From positions 1,552,324 through 1,616,323 of the forward strand of contig RDEW01000005.1 in NCBI GenBank assembly GCA_011109175.1: a DNA stretch of 64,000 bases, read 5' to 3'. Made by a program: the position numbers and the translations under genes. The notes below the pieces were generated by a model. The model worked only from the letters and a program-made list of their open reading frames with translations, made no database searches and was not told the DNA's origin. Below are positions 1-12,559 of this stretch, in pieces. This DNA comes from Dicyema japonicum. Its lineage: Eukaryota > Dicyemida > Rhombozoa > Dicyemidae. Within the stretch, counting starts at the first letter, position 1, and each line of letters begins with the position of its first letter.

Positions 1-49
1 ACTTAGGCTAAACCTAATTCACCAGACCAACTCCCATAAAATAAATATA

Positions 50-449
50 TCATTTATCAAAGAAAATTAAGCAAATCATTAAAATACCTAAAGCACTCAT
101 CATCATCAATCCACGTGCCATCCCTACATTCATTAAAACATCAGTCATAGCACGCACAACACCATTCTCATTACTGACCTTACGTCTAGCCCACGTGTAT
201 TCATTCACACCCTTATTAATTTGTACACTCTCATTAGCATAATCAACCACATCGGGAACGAGAGATAAATCATTAATTTCACGGTTGAATTCTACTATCT
301 CAAACGTCTCCAACTATTTCACATTCGAATTGTGTTCCATCATTCGCTCCACTTATAATGACTGCATCCTCAATGACCGAATCATCCACGCATGTTGATT
401 GCTCACAATTAAGCTCATCCTCTTCAGACGACTCTTTCTTGTCAGTCAT
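50..449 (-). CDS. putative tail-anchored membrane protein, two exons
   Basis: I do not recognise this protein. The frame starts at 449 with an acidic N-terminus (MTDKKESSEEDELNCEQ) and ends at 50 with a hydrophobic helix (GLMMMSALGILMICLIFF) followed by DK and stop. That is the layout of a C-terminally anchored protein facing the cytosol. Two open segments in different frames join cleanly if a 28-bp GT..AG intron at 295-322 is removed, the same intron size as in the recognisable genes of the window. Spliced length is about 123 codons. Other short introns may exist inside the second exon. A SNARE or organelle outer-membrane adaptor is possible, but no family motif is visible, so the function is unknown. 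Confidence 0.45.
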
Positions 450-719
450 CAGATGCTCAATGTTCCCACAGAAGGACAGACAAAATCATGTGACGTCAAA
501 GCCAATCTACTGCGCTCACTTAATGAGCAGTTCAGTGAGCCAATGGAACCATCATTGGGAGTTGGGAATAGAGAAATTATCCCTAGCAAGGCTGTCCCGA
601 CTGGAAATATAAAAAAGACCAACTTGTCCAGCAGGGCTGCCAGTGTTCGGGATGGTAGTCAGAAATGGAGAGGCAAATTTTCTTATTCAACTCGAACCTC
701 CCGTTTGGCTAAAAATTAA

Positions 720-1811
720 AAAAATAGAAGATACTGTGAGGAAGTAGAAGGAAGGCGGAGCCATGGGGTAGTTAGACGGAATTATAATTTTCCCGTGATA
801 AATTCCTCCGTTAAACTCACTATCCGGTGGTCCACGTATTGTAAAGTGCCATTCGAATAGTGACGTTTCCAGTGGTTGGGCGTAGTATAATTCTGTTGGC
901 TGAGATAACTCCTTAGATTCTGTTAATAGGCGTTTTACGGCTTTTCTTAAAATAAATTGCTACCAGGATCTCTCAGGTTGTAATTATAAGCCATAAGAAA
1001 CAAACGTCACAAATTATTTTATTTAATTTTTAAATTTTAAAATTAATGAAAACATTCAATATTATATCCGATAATCAATTTGGAGCAATTGGAAATTTTA
1101 GTGTTGAAGGAACACGCTTTGATAAATAAACTACTACATAAATAATGAATGGAAACATACTTTCAGAGCAGTTGTGGGTACCGCGGACGTCCTCGCTTCT
1201 CTCTCCATATTGCAATTCACGAAGATCTTGGGACTGCAAAGAAGAAACTCGAAAATGCAGAAGGATAGATGTCGCTTTTTCAAGGGAATATGGTATGGAA
1301 TCTAACATGGAAGATTGTTCACGGCTTTGCAGAAGCGATGATGAGATATCTTCCTCTTATTTGTGTTTTGAAATATAACAAATAATGAATGCGGAAACAA
1401 TCAATTTGCTAAGTTGATGTAAAAAAGTGGGTCATGATTTTCTTAGTAATGTTTGGAATGTTTTGGTCTCTCAAATTTGATTAGAAGAATCGCAAAGTAT
1501 TTAATAACAGATGGAGAGTGACCTCGAAATTCAAAAAAAATAATAATGTCGCGAGCGCTGAGAGTGATGACAGGTGATTTGACAGGTGTCAACGTCTATC
1601 ATGTTTATTGAAAATTAGTTAAGTTTCGGAATAATTTGTGTATTTTTATATAAAATCATTATTTTTGCTAATAGAAATTAATCTTAGGTAATAATGTCGC
1701 GAGCGCTGAGAGTGATCCATCACTGTCAATCATCGTCAAAAATAAAAATAATATATTACATCAAAGATAACTAAAGCCAATTATTAACAATCAACAAGTG
1801 ATAATTAACTA
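720..1811. other. intergenic stretch, no supported gene
   Basis: AT-rich sequence. Overlapping frames of 77 codons on both strands at 1075-1378 have no recognisable motif. On the minus strand a 27-bp GT..AG segment could be spliced to keep a frame ending near 1075, but nothing else supports it. The only clear structure is a short direct repeat at 1542-1716. Confidence 0.3.
1542..1716. repeat. 27-bp direct repeat pair
   Basis: The same 27 bp (containing gtcgcgagcgctgagagtga) occurs at 1542-1568 and 1690-1716. The repeat is GC-rich against an AT-rich background and contains the palindrome agcgct. The 121 bp between copies is AT-rich without coding potential. It could be a target-site duplication of a lost insertion, or a local duplication. 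Confidence 0.7.
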
Positions 1812-2900
1812 TTATTTCAAGTCGTCGTGAATTTTTAGTCGTCGTGAATGAACTTTCTTAATGGACCCAGCACTTATCTTCGACTTTGACAAAATTGTTT
1901 CCTCGACAATAGTTACTGGATCTCCATAGGGATGTTCAAATTTGTTTAATCGAAGAGAAGGATTCGTCCCATAATCTTTTTGAATACGAACCTTTAAGTT
2001 ACTAAAAATAGAATACAATACCTCCAACATCTAACTCATATTTTGATCAATGCACTCCCATCTTCCTATTCATTCTTCTATAATATGCAAATTCACCCTC
2101 TCAAATTTAAATTGGAACTCATCATCTTTACTAATAAATAACAATAAAAAACCTTTATTATATATGTCTGTAATTTCTACAACTTCCAATTCTTCCATAT
2201 TAAAACTTTTTGGATTTCCCTGAACATCTGATTCCACAACTGTGTGGAATCCAGGAATACCGCGATATCTTTGGAATGGATTAACGCCTAGAAAATAAAA
2301 ATGAAATTTACATGTAGATGAATGAGCTCTCTGATTGTACAAAAACACAGCCTTTCGAATGTGTTTTATCCACTCTTTTTTTATCATCACTTGTGATCGT
2401 TTGATTAAATCCTTCAACTATCCCTGACTCTGAGGATTGTAAATTAGAAATGTGAAGAATTTTGAATTTTGTCCCGTTATCAGACTGTAAATATCTGCGC
2501 GGGCCATAATCCATGAAAATGTCGTTTAATTTTTAAGCGACTTCAATGCCACTTTCATTTCTAAGATTCCTTGTGATGGCATATCTCGAATAGACGTCAA
2601 TGACAGTTAATAACCAAGAAAAATGATTATTATCATTTACAAACCTTGGAAATAACATAATTTTATACCTTTTTAGGTCAATCAGATCAATCTGAAATCT
2701 CTCATTCGGTACATCCGCAAAAATATGACTTACGTCGTCATATTGTTTCAGTGGCACTGCAGACTGACATATTTCGCAGTTTCTCACCGCCTGACGAATG
2801 ACATCTTTTTTAACAAACAGAATCGTTTTCCACACAATTTGTCCAGTGCATTGTGTCCATAATGGTCTCTTCTGCAATTATCCGCATCTCCCCCACAAAA
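1812..2900 (-). mobile_element. degenerate retroviral-type integrase, KRBA2/Ginger/gypsy-like
   Basis: Three minus-strand frames in series read as one integrase core broken by frameshifts and stops. First comes a CEICQ-type cysteine segment (2,760-2,790) and ERFQIDLIDLKR leading into TVIDVYSRYA, which carries the first catalytic aspartate. Next is IFMDYGPRRYLQSDNGTKF with the second aspartate near 2,480. Then come IVEGFNQTI with the glutamate position and a tail with KEWIKHIRKAVFLYNQRAHS. Order and spacing match the D,D-35-E core of integrases found in gypsy-type retroelements, in Ginger DNA transposons and in the domesticated KRBA2 group. No reverse transcriptase or LTR is visible next to it, so the parent class is open. 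It is a dead copy. Confidence 0.75.
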
Positions 2901-4949
2901 TTTGAAAATTATTTCAAATTTTCGTTTAAAAAATCCACTGTATTGTGTTCAAAGGAAAATAAAAAAGTTGAAAGTTTAAATGAAAAAAATACAAAAATTT
3001 TAGTCACTAATGTGAAAAACTATATGATTATTAGCTATAATAAATAGTCGATATTTTTTGTTTTAATAATGGGAGAGAAGACGGGTGCAAGGCTTACTAG
3101 GGCCGCGAAAGCTCAAAATGGCGGTGATCAGTTGGAACGCCTTCGCAATCTTGGCATCTACTAAAAATCTTTACTTGTTTTCTTTTTTCAAAAAAATTTT
3201 TTTTTTTCAAAAATTAAAAAATTTTAAGTGCTATATTTAAAATTTAACTGCTATAAAATTTGCCCTACTGATTATACTCAAATACGTAATAAAATTGTTC
3301 GCTGTATGAACCTATTTTGACTTTAAATAGTCATAAAAAGGGGCCACTCGATACAGACAATTGTACATCACGATTCGGCAGAAGTCCGAGGGGATACGAG
3401 ACTAAATATAATTTTAAGACCAAAGTGAGGATATTTTCTATCGTTAAACCCGGGGGTGATTTAGTATCCCTATTTTGTAAGAAGTATTTGGAAATGTTGA
3501 AAATAGAATATAATGAATTTCTGTGACTTTACTCCATAAAAGCGTGAGAGTATGTGCTTAGAATACAACCAGTGATTCCAAGAAGTGCTCGGAATCTAAG
3601 GGTTAGTCAACTCTGAGTGGTGGAAGGGGATAGATTTTTTAATGTTGCATGGAGATAAACTGAACCAAAAGGGAAACAAATATTAAAAACTATGTTTTGT
3701 TGTTTTGACTCATTTAGCGTGACTTTAATTGCTTACCAGCTCTGTATATTCGCCTAGTCTTCCTAATAGACGAGTACCACTTTATTGGGAAGCTTGAAAG
3801 CCTGTGATTAATTAATTCTTGGAGAATTTAGATAAAATTAACTGAATTTAGTTGCAAGTAGAACCTAAGCTGGGGTCAAAGTAATCAACTCAGCTAAATA
3901 TCCAAAAAAGTCTCCTGCGAAAATGAGAAGCCACAATAATTGTACTAAAAGCCAGCCAGATAACATAATTTATTCGCAAAACCCCAACTAACTAAACAAG
4001 GTAAGAGCCATTAACTAAAGAGGTAAAGCCAAGATTTGGGGTCGTCTATATCGGGGCACTCTCATGAGACACCGTATGTCTCTTCTCCGTAAAAAGCCCC
4101 AATTACAATGCGAGTTTCCACAAGCAATGTAATAAATCACCGATTCTTCTCGTTTTTCTTTCGTATTCGTCATCAATTTCAGATGCTAAATCCAATCCAT
4201 TTAGTTTCGTTTATAATTACAACTTCCATCTGGATCGTGCTGGCTATAGCAACCAGCACTGAGGCCCGTTTCCGAAGAGAACGGGCATTAATCAGGGTTA
4301 TCCTGACTACTTCTGGTTTTTTCGGTGGCTGCCCTCTCTTCTTAAGAGCACCACTCTCTTCTCTGTGTTGAAGCTTCTACTGTTTCTTTTTTAGAAGTTT
4401 TCTTATTATATGTCGTATTCCAGCCAGTCTGCCCATACATTCTAAACTCTGACTTTAATTTCTTATTCGTTCCAATTTTGGAAACTTCACTTTCTCCATT
4501 ATGGGCATTTTAACTAATTGTACTAACAAATCGAATTTAGATTTGGCTTGAATTTTGTTGACTCTGGCAAATAATCGTTAAAATCGTGCTTTAACGTCTC
4601 CGCTGATTAAACTGAAATTATGCCAAAATTACATTTTCAACATAATCGACACGAATTCCCTAATATAAAAATTTTAATATTGAAAATGAATAAAAATTGA
4701 ATTAAGGCATCTGAATGGCCATGCTATTTCCCCTAACAATAGCCAACGAGATACGTTCTCGGAACCAACCAGTCTCTCACGGATCCTTGGTCACAGCTTG
4801 AATCATGGAGCCGATCTTACGAACCAACTCATTTTATTCATTCCCTAATATTGACGAAAAATTTACAAGAAATAAAAGTGAACAACTTTTCCAAAATATA
4901 ATATTTTTAATAATTTCTGTCTTTATCGTAGTCTCATTCTGTCCTCGTT
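2901..4949. other. intergenic, a few weak coding hints
   Basis: Mostly AT-rich. A 31-codon frame at 3069-3164 (MGEKTGARLTRAAKAQNGGD..) is unusually GC-rich for its surroundings and could be a small exon. At about 3,220-3,430 two plus-strand segments join across a possible 27-bp GT..AG intron starting near 3,304 to give KIVR then FIKRGHSIQTIVHHD. This is gene-like but I cannot name it. A frame at 4108-4371 carries a hydrophobic stretch (SFIITTSIWIVLAIATSTEA) and may be the leader of an old LINE. None of these is firm. Confidence 0.25.
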
Positions 4950-5985
4950 TACAATTGAAACTTTCAACGTCAGAGGACTAAGCAGGAGACATTATGCGTA
5001 GATTTGTAACGACGCAACCTCAATTAATTGTGGAAAAAGAAAAAAAAGGAGATCAAGTTTTATTTCAGTGTAGCATGACATGTGACATACTGAGATGAAA
5101 TAAAGGAAAATCTTCCCTTTGAAACAGCGTCAGTAAATTAATGTGCACGCTGTGTGATTGGCTATTTCTGGTTGCGTCAACTGCGAGCTTAATTTCAGAA
5201 GGAAAAAAATACTAGTTTTAAATACCAATCCGAGAAGACTTTTCCTCTCGGACAGCTCCCCTTTTTTGTATCAATATATTATTAACATAGTGCTTACTGC
5301 TGTTCTCTGGTCGCGATTATCTGTCGGTTAGATTCCTTGCCCTTTACTCATTTGTTCCAAGCTTGGATAAAATTATATAATTTTAATGTAAAAATACTAA
5401 CAGATGGTTTTTTGGATGACATTATTGCCTGCAGGCCATAATGGAGACCTTGTCCTAACATCTACTTTATCTTTAATAATTAAAATTTAGAAGAAAAAAA
5501 TGATTTAAATAGCTGTTCTCATGATTGAAAGTGCATACTCCTGGTTGAGGTGGTGACGACGTTTCTATTGCACTATGTCTTATTCGTATTCCTTACCGAC
5601 TTCTCCGTTCACTCTGGGATCTTTTAATTGCAGAGGACTTAAACAACCTTACAAGAAACACTAACGATTTAACAAAATATGACGTCTCTATCTGCTGTCT
5701 ACAAGAGACAAAAATGACCGTATAATTTACAGAACTGTTTAGAAAATTCCACCTTTTTATCCTCTCATCGGCCTTCCGACATTATGGTCTCGGATTTGCA
5801 GTCCATCAGGACCTGATTCACAGTATTACAAGAGTTTAGGCAACATCTAACATTATAATGGAAATGGCGGACGACCTAGACTACCTAAGAGAACTAGCGA
5901 GCAACAGAGGATCATGGTCGAGGCTGACGGAGAGGATGATTAGGAATACGGCACAAGGGAAACTTAACTAATTTTATGTTTTTTC
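4950..5985 (+). mobile_element. decayed LINE endonuclease fragments
   Basis: Plus-strand remnants of LINE ORF2 starts. TFNVRGLSRR near 4,960 and SFNCRGLKQPYK near 5,630 look like the first beta strand of an APE endonuclease. The second is followed by YDVSICCLQETKM (about 5,680-5,720), the QETK catalytic motif of that fold, after removal of one frame break. Further on, LRELASNRGSWSRLTERMIR (about 5,880-5,945) resembles the C-terminal end of RTE-like ORF2 proteins. The parts are too short and broken to define one element. Confidence 0.5.
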
Positions 5986-6129
5986 GGGAGTGCTTTTTAA
6001 TAATAATACCCTTTTACTATTTGCAAGGAAATACGTTCAATGAGCCAGCTCTTCTCTCATCCCTTTTTTCCTCGCAATAGGCCGATAGAGATTGGAAGAA
6101 AGTCAGAGAACATGACCTGATCACTCCAG

Positions 6130-6330
6130 ATGTATCGACTATTTATGTTATCTATACTGAAGACGCCACTAGAAAGAAGAGAAATCATTCAACGACAAAT
6201 GATAATTTTAGTAGCTTTCCTTTGCAAGCTCGAGAGGGGACTTTTTCTATCTACAGTAGGTCGGATGGAGGACCATAGACGAGAGTATAATACTGATAGC
6301 GAAGATTGGGATCATCTCATTGATTAATTT
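6130..6330 (+). mobile_element. APE-LINE ORF2 C-terminus fragment
   Basis: The frame contains KLERGLFLSTVGRMEDHRRE and then a broken copy of the short C-terminal tail seen at 59.0 kb (KVVGTMEDHRRRM..RTGIT) and 27.2 kb. It is a 5'-truncated end of the window's main APE LINE family. The adjoining 250 bp up to 6,580 is AT-rich with nothing recognisable. Confidence 0.6.
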
Positions 6331-6584
6331 TTTTCTTTGTCTTTCTTGGCAACCTCTGGGTTCCTTAAATATTTTTTTAGCAAAAACATGTATTAATAAA
6401 CTCACTCTAATTCAGCTTGTACATTCTATCACTTAACTAAGACTGTTTCAATTTACTGGGTGTATTGAGGTATTACTGTTTAATTATAGATTTTTTTAAT
6501 TTGGAAAGCAGCATTTTTACAAATTTTAGCTTCCGTATTGACGGGCTGACCACATTAGCCTCTGTATTATTTATTTACTTAATA

Positions 6585-6800
6585 TCCCAAGACCATGGTA
6601 AAACCAAACTAATTATCACGTGAACCCGATGCGTTCCAACAGTGACCTCATCTTTGCCCAGTGTTTATCCCTCGTACCCGAGTTGAATTTACGAAGCCGC
6701 GTTCCCGCATTCTTGAATCTAATCTCATAAGGGCCTCCAGAGGCGTCGGTCCGGTTCAGTGATCTCACAAATCCACTCTGAAAGCCTTGTTCACAAATTT
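6585..6800 (-). mobile_element. APE-LINE 3' end fragment
   Basis: The minus strand reads PEALMRLDSRMRERGF, then RDKHWAKMRSLLERIGFT and a stop, followed by a tail with the agtttggttttacc signature. The same C-terminus occurs at 50.7 kb (EKHRAKMRSLLERAGIT) and the same tail at 61.9 kb. This fixes family and orientation. Upstream it runs into three copies of a 12-bp motif at 6775, 6801 and 6824. Confidence 0.7.
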
Positions 6801-6835
6801 ACTCTGAAAGCCGACGCTCCGTTACTCTGAAAGCC
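6775..6835. repeat. three copies of actctgaaagcc
   Basis: The 12-mer actctgaaagcc is present exactly at 6775, 6801 and 6824, with irregular spacers of 14 and 11 bp. It lies at the edge of the LINE fragment at 6,585-6,800. No function is evident. Confidence 0.75.
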
Positions 6836-7073
6836 CTGTTTTGCATTTCCCCGATCTTCCTCATATTTGTCAAGATATTGAGGGTCCCCACGAGGCTCAT
6901 GCATATGAGAAACATGGCACGTGAGAGAGTTAATGAATTTGAGTAGTAATTGGTGGATCATGCAATATGAGATTAAACAGTGACAGGACAAGAATTTTAT
7001 TTATTTTAAACAAGAAGGGTCCCTTTATATTAAATAAAATAAAATATATATAAAAATAAATTTAAATTAAATT

Positions 7074-8068
<995 letters not shown>

Positions 8069-8159
8069 AAATTTAGATATATTGAAACGAAATGAGAGGG
8101 TAAAATGTAGTGAATCGGATTGATTTTTATTATAAATTTGTGACAAATATTTTTTTGTC

Positions 8160-8640
8160 TTTAAGTTAATGATATTAAGAATTTCCAATGTACGTTGATA
8201 TCCATAGATATCAAGATTGCGACGGCGTCCTCCAAGGACTGCACATCCTGTAGAACCCATGAGGACAAACGGATCGAGTACGTACCAGAGAAGAGATGGT
8301 TTCTTACCGTAGCACTAGTTGACCACATCGAAGACGTTGGGACATTTTTAGTTACAGGCCTCCTGGATATACCCCTTCTCAGGCTGTAGAATGCATTATT
8401 TATGTCCAATTTGACGAGAATGTGCTTCATGGAATTGTCAATATTCCGGTTTTTGAAAATACGGACAGGATGAATTGCAACCTCACATCCGAGATATACG
8501 CTAACTCGGACTTGATGGTGACAAGTAACTTTGACAATGTAGGAGTAGAACATCTGGAGGCAATCTTGTTGGCTAGCCTCCTGAAAACAAACCAGAACGC
8601 AATCGGGTGGAATTAAGAATGTATTCAGTAGACGGAAAAT
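8160..8640 (-). mobile_element. LINE reverse transcriptase fragment (YLDD/KRPDG family)
   Basis: The minus strand encodes ILVKLDINNAFYSLRR, matching VKLDICNAFNSLRRDQIF of the copy at 27.4 kb. This is RT motif A with its catalytic aspartate. Downstream sequence keeps family similarity but is broken. It is a short fragment without recognisable ends. Confidence 0.65.
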
Positions 8641-8859
8641 CTATGTTTCCAGAGGATGGGCTGAAAATGAGCCACTTTTATTGAGTTTGATTAAAGAAAG
8701 TATTGATTGGGCATTTTGTGGCCAATTTGAAAAAAAGCCGAGACAGAAGAAAAAGAAGTACCGAAGCATTTTGCAGGATCACTCTTTAGTCCCATTTGCT
8801 TTTGATACGTCGGGAATCTTTGGACCACAAGCATACGATCTAGCCGGGTAAGCATTGGG

Positions 8860-8942
8860 TGTCTCCTTAGTAAAGTTGATCCAATGACGCCATCAGAGAG
8901 AAGGAAGATAAACCAATTAGCAAATAGCACCACAAGTCGCCA
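8860..8942 (-). repeat. SIDE-like element head fragment
   Basis: Contains the reverse of the conserved head of the short elements described at 44.7, 55.5 and 61 kb: gatccaatgacgccatcaga, then aaccaattagc and a block ending near gccacttgg. Orientation is minus. The sequence to its left (8,691-8,860) may be the diverged body. Confidence 0.5.
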
Positions 8943-9891
8943 CTTGGCAAAATATGATAAATTAAAATTTTTTTAGTTTATTTATGACTAATCATAACCT
9001 ATGATTAGACATAATCTAATTTATTAAAAGAATTAAAATGTAATTATTTTATTCCTGTCGACTTAATTGATGAAGTTTATGTACAGTTTTAAAAAAAGCG
9101 GTTGATATTTGTTAGAATCTTTCAAAAAAGTCTTTTTTTTAAGTAAAAGATTGATTTTCTCAATGTCGTCTCTCACATCAAGTTCAAGAATCTTTCAGCC
9201 AAGTGCTGACACGAAACAGCATTATTTTCTTTTTTATAAATTACATTTTGAGTTATTTTCATGAAAAATAAGTATAGCGTCCAAGAGAAACATTAGAAGA
9301 CACGTGTTAACAAAAAAAATCTATTTTTTTCTAATTTTCATTAAAAATTGTGGACTTTTTAGATAGAAATTTTTTTGTCTTTGGTCCACGGCTATTTTTA
9401 AAGAAGACGTCACTCATCAACATGGTTAGGTAATAGTTGGAAAAAATTCAATTCAAATATTAAATTAGTCCTATCAGATCTCAATCACATTTTATAAATT
9501 TCAGATTAAAACAAACTGCACTTTTTTAATTAAATTTTAATTTAAAATTCAACACACTCTAAGCCGGCAAAAATAATTAGTTTATAATTATATCCCTTAC
9601 AGTTGAATAAAAGTAATAATTATTTTGATAATCCATATTTTTAAATAATTTTTGAATTCATAAATAGATATTTTCACAAATGAGTTTCTTGTGTGTTCAT
9701 CAAGTTCACAAAGGAGTGTCAAATAAAGTTTAAAGTTATGTAATTTAGAAGCTGGATTGTTCCATCCTGCCCAAGCACGGCAAAAAGGATCATGAAAACA
9801 CAATTAAAGTGAAATGCAGCTGTTTTTAATTGACATGCGTTTTCTCTGACAACTTAAAATATCATTATACATATGCACGAAATGTTTCAGT
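8943..9891. other. AT-rich intergenic stretch
   Basis: Long A and T runs and no frame with recognisable content. A minus frame at 9597-9803 shows no motif. It ends at the presumed 5' side of the bHLH-PAS gene, so promoter and leader sequences may lie here, but none can be pointed out. Confidence 0.4.
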
Positions 9892-11147
9892 GTGATCACA
9901 AAAACATTACAGTTAGCACGAATTGCATGCAAAAGTAGTATTTTTCTTAAGGTAGACTCAACCAAAGTCCCAGCAAAAGACATAGAGAAAGACTCAACGC
10001 CCAACTTCAAATCATGGCCAACAAACTCCCCTTCAGCAACAAAATCGTTTCAAAACTCGACAAACTCTCAATTCTGAGGCTCATCATTTGCTACATCAAA
10101 ACCAGACAATTTATATTTTGTATTCTTGCTATATATTCAGATTTTGCTGGAAGGCCAAACCGTACGACACGTGTCTCTGACTTTCCCTTCGATTTGGTCG
10201 TTTCTGAGGTAGTTTCACGCCATATTTAGTGTCTCGGGGGATTCATCCTCATTTGCGACGTCTTTGGTTGCATTTATTTCATCTCCAAGTCAGTAAAGGA
10301 ACATCTTGGATTGATTCAAGTCATAGTGACCTTTACTTGTAGTTAGAGTTTCTAAACCATAACATTGAGGAATTCATATGTCCCGACTCGATCCTTAGGT
10401 TCAGGGACATCGGAAATAACCTTGCTTTTAGCACATGTCTGAGATTAAAACTGAATTTCAGGACATTTAATATGGTGGACATGTCCCAGCGGGTATAATT
10501 TATGGTGATCACGTTAGACAATATACATGTCGACCAAAATAACGGAGAAAATGCCCACAGTAAACTTTGGGAGGAAAGTAATGGCGTTCAGTTGCACAGT
10601 AAGGCCTCTTCACCCTTCGACGGATTGTTTATACTCGAAGGAGCGAACATTCACCAGCCACCACATGCTAGACCTCACATTCGTGAGTTTGGACGAAGTG
10701 TAGCTCATTTGCTTATTTGTAGTGGAATGGGTGTCTTCCATATGTCAGATCGGGATTTGAAGGCCAACATCAGCTTTTACTCAATCGTCCATCCCCTAGA
10801 TGTCCAATATGTTTCATCCCTCCACTCCTACTGTTGGTCCTTTATTAATGCCTAGTGTTTCATACTAATCAGGTTGTCATGGAGAAGTACAGAGTAGTGA
10901 TTCCAGGGCAGTCGACTGTTTGGCTGCGATCCATGTCGAAGGTCGTTTATGATAAATTTGAAAATTATTTTATATTATTTTTACATGAAATAATTCAAAT
11001 TACTTAATATAATAATTTAATTTTACTATTTTTATTTTAAGTGGTGACAGGTTTGTGCTTGTAGTAATTATCAGCAACTGCACGTGGATTTTAATGAGTT
11101 TTAATTATCTTGTATTTTCGTCAACCTCTTCTACATTCCTTTGTTAA
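9892..11147 (+). CDS. AHR: aryl hydrocarbon receptor-like bHLH-PAS transcription factor
   Basis: AHR/Spineless proteins pair with ARNT and bind DNA through the basic region. The sequence shows SPSKRHRERLNAQLQ (basic region and helix 1, about 9,970-10,015) and NKLPFSNKIVSKLDKLSILR with LIICYIKTRQF (helix 2), nearly identical to AHR and unlike other bHLH-PAS classes. PAS-A follows (LGGFILICDVFGCIYFISK, 10,230-10,310). PAS-B has a VRPLHPS block, SHHMLDLTFVSLDE, FYSIVHPLDVQYVSSLHSY and VWLRSMSK (10,518-10,941), with GDRFVLVVIISN after a longer intron. Introns: 10120-10140, 10209-10229, 10320-10342, 10493-10517, about 10822-10844, and a 100-bp one at 10942-11041. An intron inside 9,930-9,960 is likely. 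The start codon is not fixed, one or two frame breaks remain in PAS-B, and no transactivation region was found. Confidence 0.82.
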
Positions 11148-11634
11148 AGGGAAGATAGAGGTTTTTGTTACAAATCAATGCCTTTGAAGACTTAGATTGT
11201 CGTTAGGAATTATGTTAGGATAATTATCACTTCAAAGGCCCAATTATAAATATAAAAACTGTTTATTTTATTTATTTTAATAATATTGTTTCAAAGTATC
11301 GATTTTGTGTATAATGTAATTTTCTAAAAAAATATTGAGAAGGTAGTCTCGCAATAGTACAGTGGCATTAACAAGTAAAGTATTTGGTAGTCGGTTAGTA
11401 TGGGAGAGAGGTCGATGATTACATTTGCAGGTTGTTTATCCCAAGCACGTAAAAACTTGACTGATGAAGTTATAAAGAACAATTTTTTAAAGGGAATAAA
11501 TTGTTAGTGAACAAAATTGATTTTTTAAAGAATGATTCGTGACAATTAAATATTTTAAATTTTCGAAATTAGTTTTTAAAATGATAGAAAATTATTAACT
11601 TTAATTTTTTGTTCTTAGATAGGATCATAAATCA
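11148..11634. other. AT-rich intergenic stretch
   Basis: No coding or repeat structure recognised between the bHLH-PAS gene and the SINE that follows. Confidence 0.4.
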
Positions 11635-11921
11635 CTCTCCTCTCAGGCATTACACACACTTTATTTCAGTAAAAAACAGTTATTATAACTAATCGATGAG
11701 GAGAACCAGGAATGCTTTTCACTTCTTTTTTCTTTTTATTAAGAATGAGTTCTTTTGTAAACGATCCTGTTCCGCAGTGAGATGTTCACTGATGGCGGCG
11801 TCACTCATCAAGCCAAAGCATCGTAGATGCGTGGAACCTCAACCAAAATGTACACAGCATAGGGATTCAAACTAGGACATCATGTCTCTTCCCGGCACTC
11901 ATTACAATGCGCCACCAGGCT
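11635..11921 (-). mobile_element. tRNA-derived SINE, copy 1
   Basis: On the minus strand the element begins with a tRNA-like head: an A-box-like segment (tggcgcattgtaatgag) and a B-box-like segment (agtttgaatccct) about 45 bp apart, as in RNA polymerase III promoters. The body reads gttccacgcatctac, then cagtgaacatctcactgcgg and a purine-rich stretch. It matches copy 2 at 14,683-14,965 along the whole length. Being transcribed by Pol III and moved by a partner LINE is the usual biology of such elements. The partner is not identified here. Confidence 0.78.
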
Positions 11922-12009
11922 ATAAATCTTCTGTTGGTGATAACAGATACTTGTTCTGTTCCATTAAATTTGTTAGTATTGCTATATGCAGATTTTTTGG
12001 CTTCTCTAA

Positions 12010-12150
12010 TTTATGCTCTTGAGTCGTCTAGGGAATCGGATCGCTACACGAAAAGGAGACCCTCGTGAGCGCTGCTGGTTATTTGAGCGAATCTCGCTCG
12101 CTATCCTGAGAGAGAATAGCCACTCAGTCAGCCAGCTTCTATATAACCGT
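12010..12150 (+). mobile_element. LINE C-terminal fragment (RGN-motif end)
   Basis: The frame reads LLSRLGNRIATRKGDPRERC, then LFERISLAILRENSHSV. This is the conserved C-terminal segment of the KRPDG-type LINE, with equivalents at 29.6 kb (RETRWLLQLISVAIVRGNA) and 34.0 kb. It is a 5'-truncated insertion. The following 400 bp (12,160-12,550) has nothing recognisable apart from a gggttcgattc segment at about 12,359 that resembles a tRNA T-arm. Confidence 0.7.
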
Positions 12151-12559
12151 TACTCTATTTTCTTTCTTCAATCAAATTTTTGTTCTCAAAAAAATTTATG
12201 CTAATTCTTATCTCGACTGGTATTAATTGGAAGGTTGAACTGATGGCATAGGTCTACACGTAATGTCTTTATCTCTCAATATGTATGTAAACCCTCGTCC
12301 TTTTCTTAGTTGAATCAGAAAGTTTTGAAATAAGGAAACATTGGATTCACTCCTTTCTGGGTTCGATTCTCGTCTGGCAAAAATTTGTTAGAACTCAGAG
12401 ATAAACTAAAAAAAGTAATCAACGGATCAAATAAACTTGATTTCATTAAACATCCTTACTTTTCTTGAAGAAACTTGTCGCGAATGGTTAGTTCTGCCGC
12501 GATTATCATTGGATTGATTTTACGCCATTACCTACTTGGTATGAGCATTCCATTTGCTC

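Noticed and set aside
399-719. 106-codon plus frame (also an 84-codon frame at 358-612) upstream of and overlapping the tail-anchored gene
   Set aside because: It overlaps the minus-strand exon that has better support, two plus frames are equally open there, and neither has a recognisable domain.
12290-12390. tRNA-like T-arm gggttcgattctc, possible tRNA gene
   Set aside because: No matching acceptor, D or anticodon arm could be built in the preceding 80 bp. At most a worn tRNA-derived repeat.
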